A program made the position numbers and the translations under genes. The notes beneath the pieces are model-generated. The model was not told the origin of the DNA, did not search any database, and saw nothing but the letters and a program-made list of their open reading frames with translations. A stretch of 9,517 bases of DNA from an uncultured Clostridia bacterium (GTDB taxonomy: Bacteria; Bacillota; Clostridia; Peptostreptococcales; Anaerovoracaceae), in the NCBI GenBank assembly GCA_934278965.1, contig CAKQWL010000172.1, forward strand, positions 1 to 9,517. The letters are read 5' to 3'. Positions 1 through 8,156 of this stretch are shown here, piece by piece; the first letter of the stretch is position 1; every line of letters begins with the position of its first letter.

Positions 1-1009
1 GTTCCTCTGTTTCATGCTTCGGTGCACGCGCAAAGAGCATCTCTACCGCATCCGCCGCATTCAGTCTGCCGTTGATGACTTCATAGATTGCCTCGGTAAT
101 CGGCATCTCCACACCGACCTTTCCGGCGAGCTCATATGCCGCCTCCGTTGTATACATTCCTTCTACGACCATTCCGACCTTTTCCGTAGCTTCCGCCGGC
201 GCCATCCCCTCGCCGATCATAATGCCGCAGCGGCGGTTCCTGGAATGCATGGATGTGCAGGTAACGATAAGATCTCCAATACCCGCGAGACCGTTAAAGG
301 TTCGTACATCGGCGCCCAGCTTGACCCCGAGTCTCGTGATTTCGGCGATGCCCCGCGTCATCAGTGCAGCCTTGGCATTGTCGCCAAATCCCATTCCGTC
401 TGAAATTCCCGCACCGAGCGCAATAATATTTTTCAGTGCGCCGCCAAGCTCGAGTCCGATAACATCGTCACTCGTATAAATCCGGAAACGGCTTGTCATA
501 AAAATTTCCTGTACTTCCTTTGCCGTCTCCGGGCAAGCGGACGCCACCGACACGGTAGTCGGCATAGCGCGGCCGACCTCCTCCGCATGCGAAGGACCGG
601 ACAGTGCCGCGTAACGGTACCCCGGCAATTTTTCCGCGAAAACTTCCTCGGCAATTTCCGACATCCGCTTCAGGGTTTTCAGCTCAATTCCCTTCGCAAC
701 ATTCACTAAGATCATCTCTTTCGTCAGATACGGAAGCGCACTTTCCGCCGCACTTCTGAAATGCTGCGCCGGCGCGGAAAAGAGCACCACATCCGCCCCT
801 TGAATCGCGTCTTCTGCCGAGTAAGCGATCTCAATCGCATCGTGCAGTTTTACACCCGGTAAATAGCGGATATTTTCCCGATGTGTCTTCATTTCATCGA
901 GATGTTCCCGATTTACATCGAAAATGCGGACCTCATGCCCGCGTCCAGCAAGTGTCTGCGCCAGCGCTGTTCCCCAGCTTCCGGCTCCGATAACTCCTAT
1001 TTTTTTCAT
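1..1009 (-). CDS. gpsA: Glycerol-3-phosphate dehydrogenase [NAD(P)+] GpsA, last codons outside window
   Basis: GpsA is a soluble enzyme that reduces dihydroxyacetone phosphate to sn-glycerol-3-phosphate, the backbone of phospholipids and the acceptor for PlsY. The frame is open from ATG (1009-1007) to the left edge, giving 336 residues. The family is about 330-345 long, so only a few residues and the stop are missing. The N-terminus MKKIGVIGAGSWGTALA holds the NAD(P)-binding GxGxxG (8-13). Conserved lysines appear as K106 in NVAKGIE and K193 in GGALKNIIALGAG. SGPSHAEE is at 137-144, GLAGIGDLIVTC (240-251) carries the Asp and Thr of the active site, and SRNRR (256-260) contributes phosphate-binding arginine. 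A GGGAGGG site (1023-1017) within the plsY end is 7 nt upstream, and start and stop overlap as ATGA. Identification is firm. Confidence 0.96.
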   Translation of the reverse strand, partial: MKKIGVIGAGSWGTALAQTLAGRGHEVRIFDVNREHLDEMKTHRENIRYLPGVKLHDAIEIAYSAEDAIQGADVVLFSAPAQHFRSAAESALPYLTKEMILVNVAKGIELKTLKRMSEIAEEVFAEKLPGYRYAALSGPSHAEEVGRAMPTTVSVASACPETAKEVQEIFMTSRFRIYTSDDVIGLELGGALKNIIALGAGISDGMGFGDNAKAALMTRGIAEITRLGVKLGADVRTFNGLAGIGDLIVTCTSMHSRNRRCGIMIGEGMAPAEATEKVGMVVEGMYTTEAAYELAGKVGVEMPITEAIYEVINGRLNAADAVEMLFARAPKHETEE

Positions 1010-1650
1010 TTTTCAACCCTCCCGGATGATTTATCTTTGAAACTCAATTTCGGTTCCTCGCCCTTCAGCAGGCGCTTGATATTGCTTCTGTGTTTGAATA
1101 CAACGATTACCGCCATAATACAAACGCCGTAAAAATACTGCGGTGCGAAAATATGCGCGGCAAACGGTGCTGCAAGCGCGCCGCAGGTCGAGCCCGCCGA
1201 TACTCGTTTTGTCAGGAGCACCACAAGAAGCACGATGCCAAGAAGCGAAAATCCCATCGCAGGCGAAAGCGCCGCCAGCGCGCCGAATGCCGTGGCAACC
1301 CCCTTGCCGCCTCGAAATCCGAAGCAAACCGGCCAGATATGCCCTAAAAAGACGGCAACGGCACCGATCATCGGCCGCGCGTCCGCTGCGCCTCCTCCGA
1401 TGGCCTGCCCGGCATAGCGGCCGATAAGCACCGCTGCTGCCCCTTTCCCGATATCGATCACCAGCGTCCCGACGGCGGCCTTCTTTCCGAGTACGCGGAG
1501 AACATTGGTCGTTCCGGCGTTTCCGCTCCCCTCTTTTTTGATGTCAATCCCGCAGGCTCTTCCGATCAGAATTGCCGGCGAAATATTCCCGATCAAATAG
1601 GAAATCAAAAGGAACACAGCGACCGTTCCGATCATTTTGATATCTGTCAT
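1006..1650 (-). CDS. plsY: Glycerol-3-phosphate acyltransferase PlsY
   Basis: This integral membrane enzyme transfers the acyl group from acyl-phosphate (made by PlsX) to position 1 of glycerol-3-phosphate, giving lysophosphatidic acid. The 214-residue protein is mostly hydrophobic, with likely membrane segments near 6-30, 56-80, 94-112, 118-147 and 154-186; the family has up to seven. All three conserved cytoplasm-side motifs are present: GSGNAGTTNVLR (41-52), GHIWPVCFGFRGGKGVATAFG (103-123), and HRSNIKRLLKGEE (187-199). The lysine- and acid-rich tail (200-214) is probably cytoplasmic. AGGAG inside the end of der lies 9 nt upstream of the ATG. The TGA overlaps the gpsA ATG in an ATGA, typical of coupled translation; gpsA makes the acceptor substrate of this enzyme. 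Confidence 0.96.
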   Translation of the reverse strand: MTDIKMIGTVAVFLLISYLIGNISPAILIGRACGIDIKKEGSGNAGTTNVLRVLGKKAAVGTLVIDIGKGAAAVLIGRYAGQAIGGGAADARPMIGAVAVFLGHIWPVCFGFRGGKGVATAFGALAALSPAMGFSLLGIVLLVVLLTKRVSAGSTCGALAAPFAAHIFAPQYFYGVCIMAVIVVFKHRSNIKRLLKGEEPKLSFKDKSSGRVEK

Positions 1651-1653
1651 AGC

Positions 1654-2976
1654 TTACTGCTCCTTTTCTCCTTTTTCCCGGAATACGAACTTCAGAGAAG
1701 TTCCTTCAAAGCCAAAGCCTTCACGGATCCGATTTTCCAAATACAGCGCGTACGAAAAATGCATCAGCTCGCGCTTGTTGATTTGGAATGAAAAGAGCGG
1801 AGGCTTGACTCCGACCTGCGTCGCGTAGTAAATTTTAAGGCGTCTGCCCTTATCCGACGGCGGCTGCTTCATCATAACGGCATCCGCGATCAGCGAGTTC
1901 AGCTGACCGGTCGGCACGCGCAGCGCGCGCTTTTCGGATATATACTCCGCAAGCTCAATAACCTTTCGAACCCGCTGATGCTCCTTGACCGAAATGTAAA
2001 CACTCGGTGCGTAAGATAGAAAGGTCAGTTCCTTTTCAATTTCCTTCCGGAATTCATTCATCGTTCCGGTATCCTTTTCAATCAAATCCCATTTGTTGAC
2101 CACGATCAGGATGCCTTTTCCTGCCTCATGCGCCACTCCGGCGATTTTTTTATCCTGCTCGGTAATGCCTTCCTCCGCATCGATCATCAGGAGCGCAACA
2201 TCGCAGCGTTCAATCGCGGCAACGGCACGAACGACGCTGTACCGTTCGATATCCTCGTTTACCTTGCTCTTCCTGCGGATTCCAGCTGTATCGATCAGAA
2301 TATAATCTTTTCCGTCCATGGAAAATGGTGTATCGATTGAATCCCGCGTCGTTCCCGCGATCGGAGATACAATCACTCGTTTTTCTCCGAGAAGCTCGTT
2401 GATCAGGGAGGACTTCCCCACATTCGGCTTCCCGATGACCGCGATTTTCGTGATATCCTCGTCATCATCACCCTGATTGTCCGGGAATGCATCCACCACC
2501 TCGTCCAGCACATCGCCAAGATTCAGCATATTCGCCGACGAGATCGGAATCGGCACGCCGAGTCCAAGCTCGTAAAAATCGTAGACATCATCTTTCATCT
2601 TCGGGGAGTCCATCTTATTGACGACCAGCACTACCTTTTTCCCGGTGCGCAGCAGCATCGATGCAACCTCGTGGTCCGCCGCGGTAAGTCCATCCTTGCC
2701 GTCCACCATAAAAATGATTACATCTGCCGTATCCATGGCAATCTGCGCCTGCTCCCGCATCTGCGAAAGGATGACATCCCTTGAATCCGGTTCGATTCCG
2801 CCGGTATCAATCAGCGCAAAGTGACGGTTTCGCCATTCGGCTTCCGCATAAATCCGGTCACGCGTTACACCGGGAGTATCCTCCACGATCGAAACGCGTC
2901 TGCCGACCACCCTGTTGAAAAATGTGGATTTTCCTACATTCGGTCTGCCGACCACTGCAACTATCGGTTTACTCAT
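1654..2976 (-). CDS. der: Ribosome biogenesis GTPase Der (EngA)
   Basis: Der is an essential double GTPase that acts in late 50S subunit assembly. The 440-residue protein has the full family layout. The first G domain has G1 GRPNVGKS (10-17), PGVTRD (35-40), DTGG (57-60) and NKMD (120-123). An acidic linker around 168-175 precedes the second G domain, with G1 GKPNVGKS (182-189), GTTRDS (208-213), DTAG (229-232) and NKWD (294-297). The C-terminal KH-like domain (about 350-435) contains [15 protein letters not shown] and [22 protein letters not shown]. One oddity is the G5 loop of the second G domain, which reads ISVKEHQRV (328-336) where most Der proteins have SAL or SAK. The start overlaps the ftsY stop by 8 nt. 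The stop is 3 nt before the plsY ATG, and the plsY ribosome binding site (AGGAG, 1664-1660) lies in the last der codons. Confidence 0.97.
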   Translation of the reverse strand: MSKPIVAVVGRPNVGKSTFFNRVVGRRVSIVEDTPGVTRDRIYAEAEWRNRHFALIDTGGIEPDSRDVILSQMREQAQIAMDTADVIIFMVDGKDGLTAADHEVASMLLRTGKKVVLVVNKMDSPKMKDDVYDFYELGLGVPIPISSANMLNLGDVLDEVVDAFPDNQGDDDEDITKIAVIGKPNVGKSSLINELLGEKRVIVSPIAGTTRDSIDTPFSMDGKDYILIDTAGIRRKSKVNEDIERYSVVRAVAAIERCDVALLMIDAEEGITEQDKKIAGVAHEAGKGILIVVNKWDLIEKDTGTMNEFRKEIEKELTFLSYAPSVYISVKEHQRVRKVIELAEYISEKRALRVPTGQLNSLIADAVMMKQPPSDKGRRLKIYYATQVGVKPPLFSFQINKRELMHFSYALYLENRIREGFGFEGTSLKFVFREKGEKEQ

Positions 2977-3865
2977 CGAATATTCCTCCAATAAATTCTT
3001 CCGGCCGAAATTCCCGAAGATCCTCGATGCCCTCGCCGACGCCGACAAATTTGATTGCCAAATCAAACTCATCTTCGATGGTGAGCGCGATACCGCCCTT
3101 TGCCGTTCCGTCGAGCTTTGTCAGAACGATTCCGGTCAGTGCCGCCGCACTTCCGAATTCACTGGCCTGCGATACCGCATTCTTACCCGTAGTGGCATCC
3201 AGAACCAGCAGGGTTTCCCGATCTGCTTCCGGAAACTCCCGGTCGATTACCTTGTTCATTTTTTCTAATTCTGCCATGAGATTTTTCTTCGTCTGCAGTC
3301 TGCCCGCAGTATCGCAGATCAGCACATCGACGCCCTTTGCCTTTGCCGAATGCACTGCGTCATAAAGAACGGCCGACGGATCCGCGCCCTCCTGATGCTT
3401 AACGATGCCGATTCCGACACGCTCGGCCCAAACAGAAAGCTGCTGTGCCGCAGCGGCCCGGAAAGTATCCGCCGCCGCAAGCAGTACGGTGTTTCCCTGC
3501 TGCTTCAGCCGGTATGCCAGTTTCCCGATCGTCGTCGTCTTGCCGCCGCCGTTGATTCCAATCATCGTAATGACAAGCGGCCTTTTTTCACTCAAATGAT
3601 GCCACTCTCCTTTATCTGCAAGTTCCGTCATAATTTCCTTCAGGCGCTGCCGGACACGCTCCGGACTTGTCAGATAGGATGTTTTGATATCATGACGGAG
3701 CTGTTCGATGATTTTCATCGTTGTTTCCATCCCGATATCGGAAGTAATCAGTACTTCCTCCAATTCCTCCAGCAGTTCTTCATCCACCTCGGCACGCGCC
3801 ATAATCACATCACCGATTTTTTCCGAAAGTCTGCCGAAAAATGATTTCTTCTTTTCAAAAAGCAT
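2969..3865 (-). CDS. ftsY: Signal recognition particle receptor FtsY
   Basis: FtsY is the membrane-associated SRP receptor. Its GTPase pairs with that of Ffh to hand ribosome-nascent-chain complexes to the Sec translocon. From ATG the protein has 298 residues, a short Gram-positive-type FtsY with little N-terminal A domain. The N domain helices (about 1-90) are rich in acidic residues. The G domain shows G1 [10 protein letters not shown] (103-112), DTFRAAA (133-139), DTAGR (185-189), TKLDG (249-253) and the closing [12 protein letters not shown]. All nucleotide-binding motifs are intact. The frame stays open upstream to a TTG at 3913, which would add a basic 16-residue MSTGEKRRKRDGKEDK; I prefer the ATG for its ribosome binding site and its family-like [13 protein letters not shown] start. 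The 3' end contains the der ribosome binding site and overlaps der by 8 nt. An ffh-ylxM pair, found next to ftsY in many relatives, is not here. Confidence 0.96.
   Translation of the reverse strand: MLFEKKKSFFGRLSEKIGDVIMARAEVDEELLEELEEVLITSDIGMETTMKIIEQLRHDIKTSYLTSPERVRQRLKEIMTELADKGEWHHLSEKRPLVITMIGINGGGKTTTIGKLAYRLKQQGNTVLLAAADTFRAAAAQQLSVWAERVGIGIVKHQEGADPSAVLYDAVHSAKAKGVDVLICDTAGRLQTKKNLMAELEKMNKVIDREFPEADRETLLVLDATTGKNAVSQASEFGSAAALTGIVLTKLDGTAKGGIALTIEDEFDLAIKFVGVGEGIEDLREFRPEEFIGGIFDE
2985..2989 (-). promoter_or_regulatory. der ribosome binding site inside ftsY
   Basis: GGAGG is 8 nt upstream of the der ATG (2976-2974) and lies in the two Gly codons of the ftsY ending FIGGIFDE. It fixes the der start and excludes a longer in-frame extension. 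Confidence 0.8.
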
Positions 3866-3870
3866 CTTGT

Positions 3871-3877
3871 CTTCCTT
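3871..3877 (-). promoter_or_regulatory. ftsY ribosome binding site, supports the ATG at 3865
   Basis: AAGGAAG sits 5 nt before ATG at 3865-3863 in a purine-rich leader of about 51 nt after the smc stop. The upstream in-frame TTG (3913-3911) has no comparable site. Confidence 0.65.
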
Positions 3878-3916
3878 TCCGTCTCTCTTTCTCCGTTTTT
3901 CTCCGGTGCTCAAAAG

Positions 3917-6900
3917 TTAAAGCTCAAACCGGTCGCCGAGGCGAAGAGAGATCAGCTTCGAAATGCCCTGTTCCGGCATCGTTACACCGTAGAGAACATC
4001 CGCGTGTTCCATCGTCGCTCTCTGGTGCGTTACCAGTGCGAATTGGATCCCCTCAAACTTCTTCAGATAATCCGCAAACCGATCAATGTTTGCATCATCC
4101 AGCGCCGCCTCGACCTCGTCCAAAATACAGAACGGCGTCGGTTTAGTCTTTAATACCGCAAACATAAGGGCAATCGCCGTCATCGTTTTCTCACCACCGG
4201 ACATTAAATTGATATTCTGGAGCTTTTTGCCGGGCGGCTGTGCAATGATCTCGATTCCGGATTCCAGCGGGTTTGCTTCGTTTTCCAATCGAAGCTCCGC
4301 ATGGCCCCCGCCGAACAGCTCCGCGAAGATCTGCTCAAAATTCGCGACAATCCCGTCGAAGCTTTCTTTGAACTTCATCCGGATCGTCCGGTCCATATCA
4401 CTGATGATCCCGGAAAGAGAGGCGGATGCCTCCAGGATATCATTCCGCTGTTCTGTCAGGAATTCGTACCGTTCGCGAACCTCTTCATACTCCTTGATGG
4501 CCCCGACATTGACTTCCCCGAGTTCTTTCAATCTGCCCTTGATTTCGCGTGATTCCCGCACAGCATTGTTCATAACGAAATCTTTTCTGCGCAGCTCGAT
4601 CGCCTGTACATAGGAAACTTCAAATTCTTCCCACAGCTTGTCCTTAAAGTGTTCAAGCTGTGTTTCGTTTTTTGCCAGCCGAATTTCGGCATTGTATTTA
4701 TTATCCGATAAAGCGCTCATTTTTTCATCGAGCGCATTCTTTGCGGACAGGCTCGCGGTCACCGACGCAGTCACCGACGCACGCTCTTCGGCAAGCTCCG
4801 CGGCATAGCGTTCCAGGTTTTCTTTTTCTGCTGTCTTTTCATCCAGCAGACCCGAAAAATCTCCGGTTCCCTGTGTAATCTGTTCTTTCTGCGCTGCAAA
4901 CTCACTTCGGTCACGCTCTCTTTCTTCCATATCCCGCGTAAGCTCTGAAAGCGATGCCTGCACACGCGCAAGCGCGGCTTCTGCCGCATTCTTCTTTTCC
5001 CTGCAGGAATTGGCCGCCATCCTCGCGCGGACAATGGCCTCGCTGGCCTCGTCGAGCGCTTCTTTTTTCTGCGTATATGCCGTCATTTCAAGATCCGCAG
5101 CCTCGGTCACTTCCGTCATTGCTTGTTCTGCCGCTTCCGCTTCCGACAGAAGGACGCGAATCATCTGATCCGCTTTCTGATGCTCCTCCAGGATGCGCTT
5201 TTCTTCGCTTTCTCTCTTCTCTGCTGCTTCGTGAAGATCCGAAAGAACATTTTGAGCCATCTCCAGCCGATTTTCGCAGAGCATCCGAGCCACTTCCGCC
5301 TGTTTTTTCCCTTCCTCTGCCCGGCCCATCTCTCTGCGTGTCCGGTCCATCAAATCCCGCAATTCCGCAAGCTCTTTTTCCGCCGCTTCCTTTTGCCCGT
5401 TTTTCTTTTCGATTTCCTGCTTCAAATGTTCGATCTCTGCTTTTCGCCCTAAAAGATTTGCAGTATTATTCTTATATCTGCCGCCGGTAATGCTTCCTGC
5501 GGTGCTGACAATCTCCCCCTCCAGTGTGACAAACCGAAGACCGCCGGACGCTCCTTTGGACATCCGGATCGCATTTTCCATGGTATCCACGATAACCGTT
5601 CTGCCAAGCAGATACTCGAAAATATTCTGATATTTCGGCGCAAACTCGACACACTCGCATCCGTATCCAAGAAAACCGGCCGCCCCCGTAATCCGTCCGT
5701 CCCGATTTCGGCCGCCTCGAATCGACGCTGTCGGCAGGAATGTGAGTCGTCCCGCTCTCTGCTCCTTGAGCATGCGGATCGCTTTCTTTGCGCTCTCATC
5801 GTCATCGCAGACGACATTCTGCATGGCAGCGCCGAGTGCCGTCTCCACCGCCGTTTCATACCCTCCCGGAACCGACATCAAATCGGCAACAACTCCGTGA
5901 ATCCCGCGTAAATTCGCTTTCATCAAATAGCGTACGGCCTGATTGTAGCCTTCGTAATTGGCTTCCATTTCTTCCATGGTACGCTTTCTGCCCGAAAGCT
6001 GTCCCAGTGAAATCCGAAGTTCCTCCAGTTCTTTTGTTTTCTGCTTCTCTCCCAAAAGACTGCCGTTGTATTTTTCCGAAAGCTTTTGAAGGCTTTCTCT
6101 GTTTGCCGTTTCGGTGCCGATAAGAGCTTTTTTCTCTTCTTCGATCCTCAAAATCGCTTCCTCGGCATCCTGCCGCTGCTTGTCCGTATCTCCGGACTCT
6201 TTCTCCAGCCGTTTCTTTCTCTCTTCCAGATTTTCCTGAAGGCTTCGCAGGCTGTTTGCTTCCGCCCGTTTACTCTGAGATTGCCCGGACAATTCATACA
6301 CTTTGTTTTTCTGTTCGTCAATTGCCGCCGCTGTGTCCGATACTTCTCGCGTTTGATCCTCATAGACCGAAAGGGCGGACTCCAGCTCGGACTTCAGCCC
6401 CCGTTCTTCCTCTTCCAGCTGTCTGCACTCGCGTTCCAGCTGCTCGGCATTTCGGCATTCTCTTTCTTTCTTTTCTTCTAAGCCTTCAATCTCGCGTGTG
6501 AGCCGATCCGTGTTTTCTTCAATCGCCGAAAGGCGCTCCCGATCAATCTCGTTTCGATTGACCAAAGCATTCATTTCCTCGACGGCCTTCATCAGTCTGG
6601 ATGCAGTTTCTGCGGTCAATTCCTCCAAACTTTCCAACCGGGTTTTATTCTCAGAGGCCGTTCGGTCAATTTCTGCCTTTTCCTCCCGCAATTCCTCGAT
6701 CGCCGCAGCCGCCTCTGCGATTTCGTCCTTCAAATATTCCGCCTTGAGCTCCAGCCCCTCCACATTTTTAAGTGTGATATTGATTTCAAGCTCTTTGTAG
6801 CGTTCCCGAAGCTTCAGATATTCCGCGGCCTTCTCACTGTCGCTGCGGAGAGTGTCAATTCTCCCCTCGATTTCCGAAACGATATCATTTACTCTTTCCA

Positions 6901-7462
6901 GGTTTGTCTGCGAGACGGAGAGCTTTCTCTCTACTTCCGCCTTTTTCGTCCGGTACATCACAATACCCGCAGCCTCTTCGAAAATTTCTCTTCGAGACTC
7001 CGGTTTATTGGATACGATATCCGCGATTTTTCCCTGCCCGATGATGGAATACCCGTCCACACCGATTCCGGTATCCATAATCAGCTCCCGGATATCTTTG
7101 AGCCGACAATGGTTATTATTGATCAAATACTCGCTTTCTCCCGAGCGGTACATTCTTCGTGTGATGGCAACTTCGTTATAATCAATCGGAAGAATATTCT
7201 CACTGTTGTCGATGACCAGCGTCACCTCCGCCATACCGCGTGATTTCCGGTTTGCCGTACCGGCAAAGATCACCTCGTCCATCTTGCCGCCGCGAAGCGC
7301 TTTCGGACTTTGCTCCCCCAGGACCCAGCGGATCGCGTCCGAGATATTGCTCTTGCCGGAACCGTTCGGACCGACAATACATGTGATACCCTCATGAAAA
7401 TCGATCGTTACCGGTTCGGCAAACGACTTAAAGCCGTGCATGGATATTCTCTTAAAATACAA
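3917..7462 (-). CDS. smc: Chromosome segregation protein SMC
   Basis: This large ATPase forms the bacterial condensin with ScpA and ScpB, which organises and segregates sister chromosomes. From the TTG start it has 1181 residues, close to the usual length of about 1190. The N-terminal head has Walker A GPNGSGKS (31-38) and the following WVLGEQSPKALRGG. A first coiled coil (about 170-495), rich in Glu, Lys and Arg, leads to the hinge (about 496-665). The hinge includes GYNQAVRYLMKANLRGIHGV and VTLEGEIVSTAGSITGG. A second coiled coil (about 670-1010) returns to the C-terminal head, with signature LMSGGEK (1086-1092), Walker B CILDEVEAALDD (1112-1123) and switch histidine H1146 in VTHQRATMEHADVLYG. 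In the hinge, the first Gly of the usual GG-x3-GG pattern is Ala (A655). Residues 895-902 (ASVTASVT) come from a 12-bp tandem repeat. The start overlaps rnc by 11 nt. Confidence 0.97.
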   Translation of the reverse strand: MYFKRISMHGFKSFAEPVTIDFHEGITCIVGPNGSGKSNISDAIRWVLGEQSPKALRGGKMDEVIFAGTANRKSRGMAEVTLVIDNSENILPIDYNEVAITRRMYRSGESEYLINNNHCRLKDIRELIMDTGIGVDGYSIIGQGKIADIVSNKPESRREIFEEAAGIVMYRTKKAEVERKLSVSQTNLERVNDIVSEIEGRIDTLRSDSEKAAEYLKLRERYKELEINITLKNVEGLELKAEYLKDEIAEAAAAIEELREEKAEIDRTASENKTRLESLEELTAETASRLMKAVEEMNALVNRNEIDRERLSAIEENTDRLTREIEGLEEKKERECRNAEQLERECRQLEEEERGLKSELESALSVYEDQTREVSDTAAAIDEQKNKVYELSGQSQSKRAEANSLRSLQENLEERKKRLEKESGDTDKQRQDAEEAILRIEEEKKALIGTETANRESLQKLSEKYNGSLLGEKQKTKELEELRISLGQLSGRKRTMEEMEANYEGYNQAVRYLMKANLRGIHGVVADLMSVPGGYETAVETALGAAMQNVVCDDDESAKKAIRMLKEQRAGRLTFLPTASIRGGRNRDGRITGAAGFLGYGCECVEFAPKYQNIFEYLLGRTVIVDTMENAIRMSKGASGGLRFVTLEGEIVSTAGSITGGRYKNNTANLLGRKAEIEHLKQEIEKKNGQKEAAEKELAELRDLMDRTRREMGRAEEGKKQAEVARMLCENRLEMAQNVLSDLHEAAEKRESEEKRILEEHQKADQMIRVLLSEAEAAEQAMTEVTEAADLEMTAYTQKKEALDEASEAIVRARMAANSCREKKNAAEAALARVQASLSELTRDMEERERDRSEFAAQKEQITQGTGDFSGLLDEKTAEKENLERYAAELAEERASVTASVTASLSAKNALDEKMSALSDNKYNAEIRLAKNETQLEHFKDKLWEEFEVSYVQAIELRRKDFVMNNAVRESREIKGRLKELGEVNVGAIKEYEEVRERYEFLTEQRNDILEASASLSGIISDMDRTIRMKFKESFDGIVANFEQIFAELFGGGHAELRLENEANPLESGIEIIAQPPGKKLQNINLMSGGEKTMTAIALMFAVLKTKPTPFCILDEVEAALDDANIDRFADYLKKFEGIQFALVTHQRATMEHADVLYGVTMPEQGISKLISLRLGDRFEL
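4757..4780 (-). repeat. 12-bp tandem repeat inside smc
   Basis: Two copies of a 12-bp unit (GCGTCGGTGACY read on the coding strand) differ at one base and encode ASVT-ASVT in the second coiled coil of SMC. The length is a multiple of three, so the frame is kept. It looks like a small in-frame duplication. Confidence 0.8.
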
Positions 7463-8156
7463 GCTGTTCACTCCTCTCCAGCGCCGCTTTTGCCGCATTC
7501 TTTTCCGCTTCTTTTTTGCTTCGCCCGCAGCCTTGTCCAATCAGCGTATCTCCAAGGCGCAAATCGACATAAAACACCTTATCATGATCCGGCCCTGTCT
7601 CATGCGTCACCCGATATTCCAGTGCCTTATGAGAGGATGCCTGCACCTTTTCCTGAATTTCCGATTTGTAATCCGCCTGCAGTTTCCCCGAAATCGCCTC
7701 TTGAACCGCTTGTCCGAATAAACCGAGCACAAAACTCCGCGCACTCTCATACCCGCCGTCCAAAAATATCGCTCCGATCACAGCCTCCGCCGCATCGGCG
7801 ATAATCGAATCACGGTGTCTCCCGCCGCTTTTTTCCTCGCCTCTTCCAAGCAAAAGATACTGTCCGATCTCAATCTTGTTTCCGTATGCCGCAAGTGTCC
7901 GCTCGCAGACGATCTTCGCACGCAGTTTTGTCAAGGTGCCTTCTTCCACCTGCGGAAGCCGTCCGTACAGTTCTTCGCTGATAATGGCATCAAAAAACGC
8001 ATCTCCCAGGAACTCCAGCCGTTCATTGTTATACGGGCCGCTCTTCTCTTTTCCGATATGAAAAGAACTGTGCGTCAACGCATTCCGAAGGAGCGTTCTG
8101 TCCCGGAAATGATACTGTATCTTCTCTTCAAACTCCTGTATTCTGCTGCTATTCAC
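7452..8156 (-). CDS. rnc: Ribonuclease III
   Basis: This endoribonuclease cleaves double-stranded RNA, including 16S/23S rRNA precursors and structured mRNAs. The 234-residue protein has both expected domains. The catalytic domain (about 1-155) carries the signature NERLEFLGDA (44-53), with acidic residues E45, E48 and D52, and the second metal-binding pair D121 and E124 in ADAAEAVIGAIFLDGG (120-135). The double-stranded-RNA-binding domain (about 161-230) shows DYKSEIQEKVQ and ends with GRSKKEAEKNAAKAAL, the usual RNA-contacting helix. The start is a GTG that overlaps the plsX stop by 8 nt; a GGAGGAG at 8173-8167 lies inside the plsX end, about 10 nt upstream. No other start fits the family N-terminus. 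The gene ends within the start region of smc, so the two are likely translationally coupled. All catalytic acids are present, so it should be active. Confidence 0.97.
   Translation of the reverse strand: MNSSRIQEFEEKIQYHFRDRTLLRNALTHSSFHIGKEKSGPYNNERLEFLGDAFFDAIISEELYGRLPQVEEGTLTKLRAKIVCERTLAAYGNKIEIGQYLLLGRGEEKSGGRHRDSIIADAAEAVIGAIFLDGGYESARSFVLGLFGQAVQEAISGKLQADYKSEIQEKVQASSHKALEYRVTHETGPDHDKVFYVDLRLGDTLIGQGCGRSKKEAEKNAAKAALERSEQLVF
7471..7475 (-). promoter_or_regulatory. smc ribosome binding site, points to a TTG start
   Basis: AGGAG lies inside the last rnc codons, 8 nt before TTG at 7462-7460. The in-frame GTG at 7471-7469 overlaps this site itself and so could not use it. The TTG gives an N-terminus of the form MYFKRISMHGFKSF, which matches the SMC family start. 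Confidence 0.75.

Noticed and set aside
14..479. Plus-strand open frames of 129 and 85 codons near the left edge
   Set aside because: Antisense to gpsA, which runs unbroken to the edge with all its motifs.
2977..3072. A 32-residue N-terminal extension of Der
   Set aside because: It lies fully inside ftsY. The GGAGG site and the family start both point to ATG at 2976.
2922..3365. Plus-strand open frame of 147 codons, and a 117-codon frame overlapping it
   Set aside because: Antisense to ftsY and the start of der. The translation has no recognisable domain, and the frame is kept open by the codon pattern of the real genes.
4086..5490. Plus-strand open frames of 175 and 178 codons
   Set aside because: Antisense to smc. 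They are rich in Ser, Pro, Phe and Leu, as expected from the complement of Glu/Lys/Ala-rich coiled-coil codons.
7463..7540. A 26-residue basic N-terminal extension of SMC
   Set aside because: It lies inside rnc in another frame, and homologous SMC proteins start at the MYFKRI-like position.
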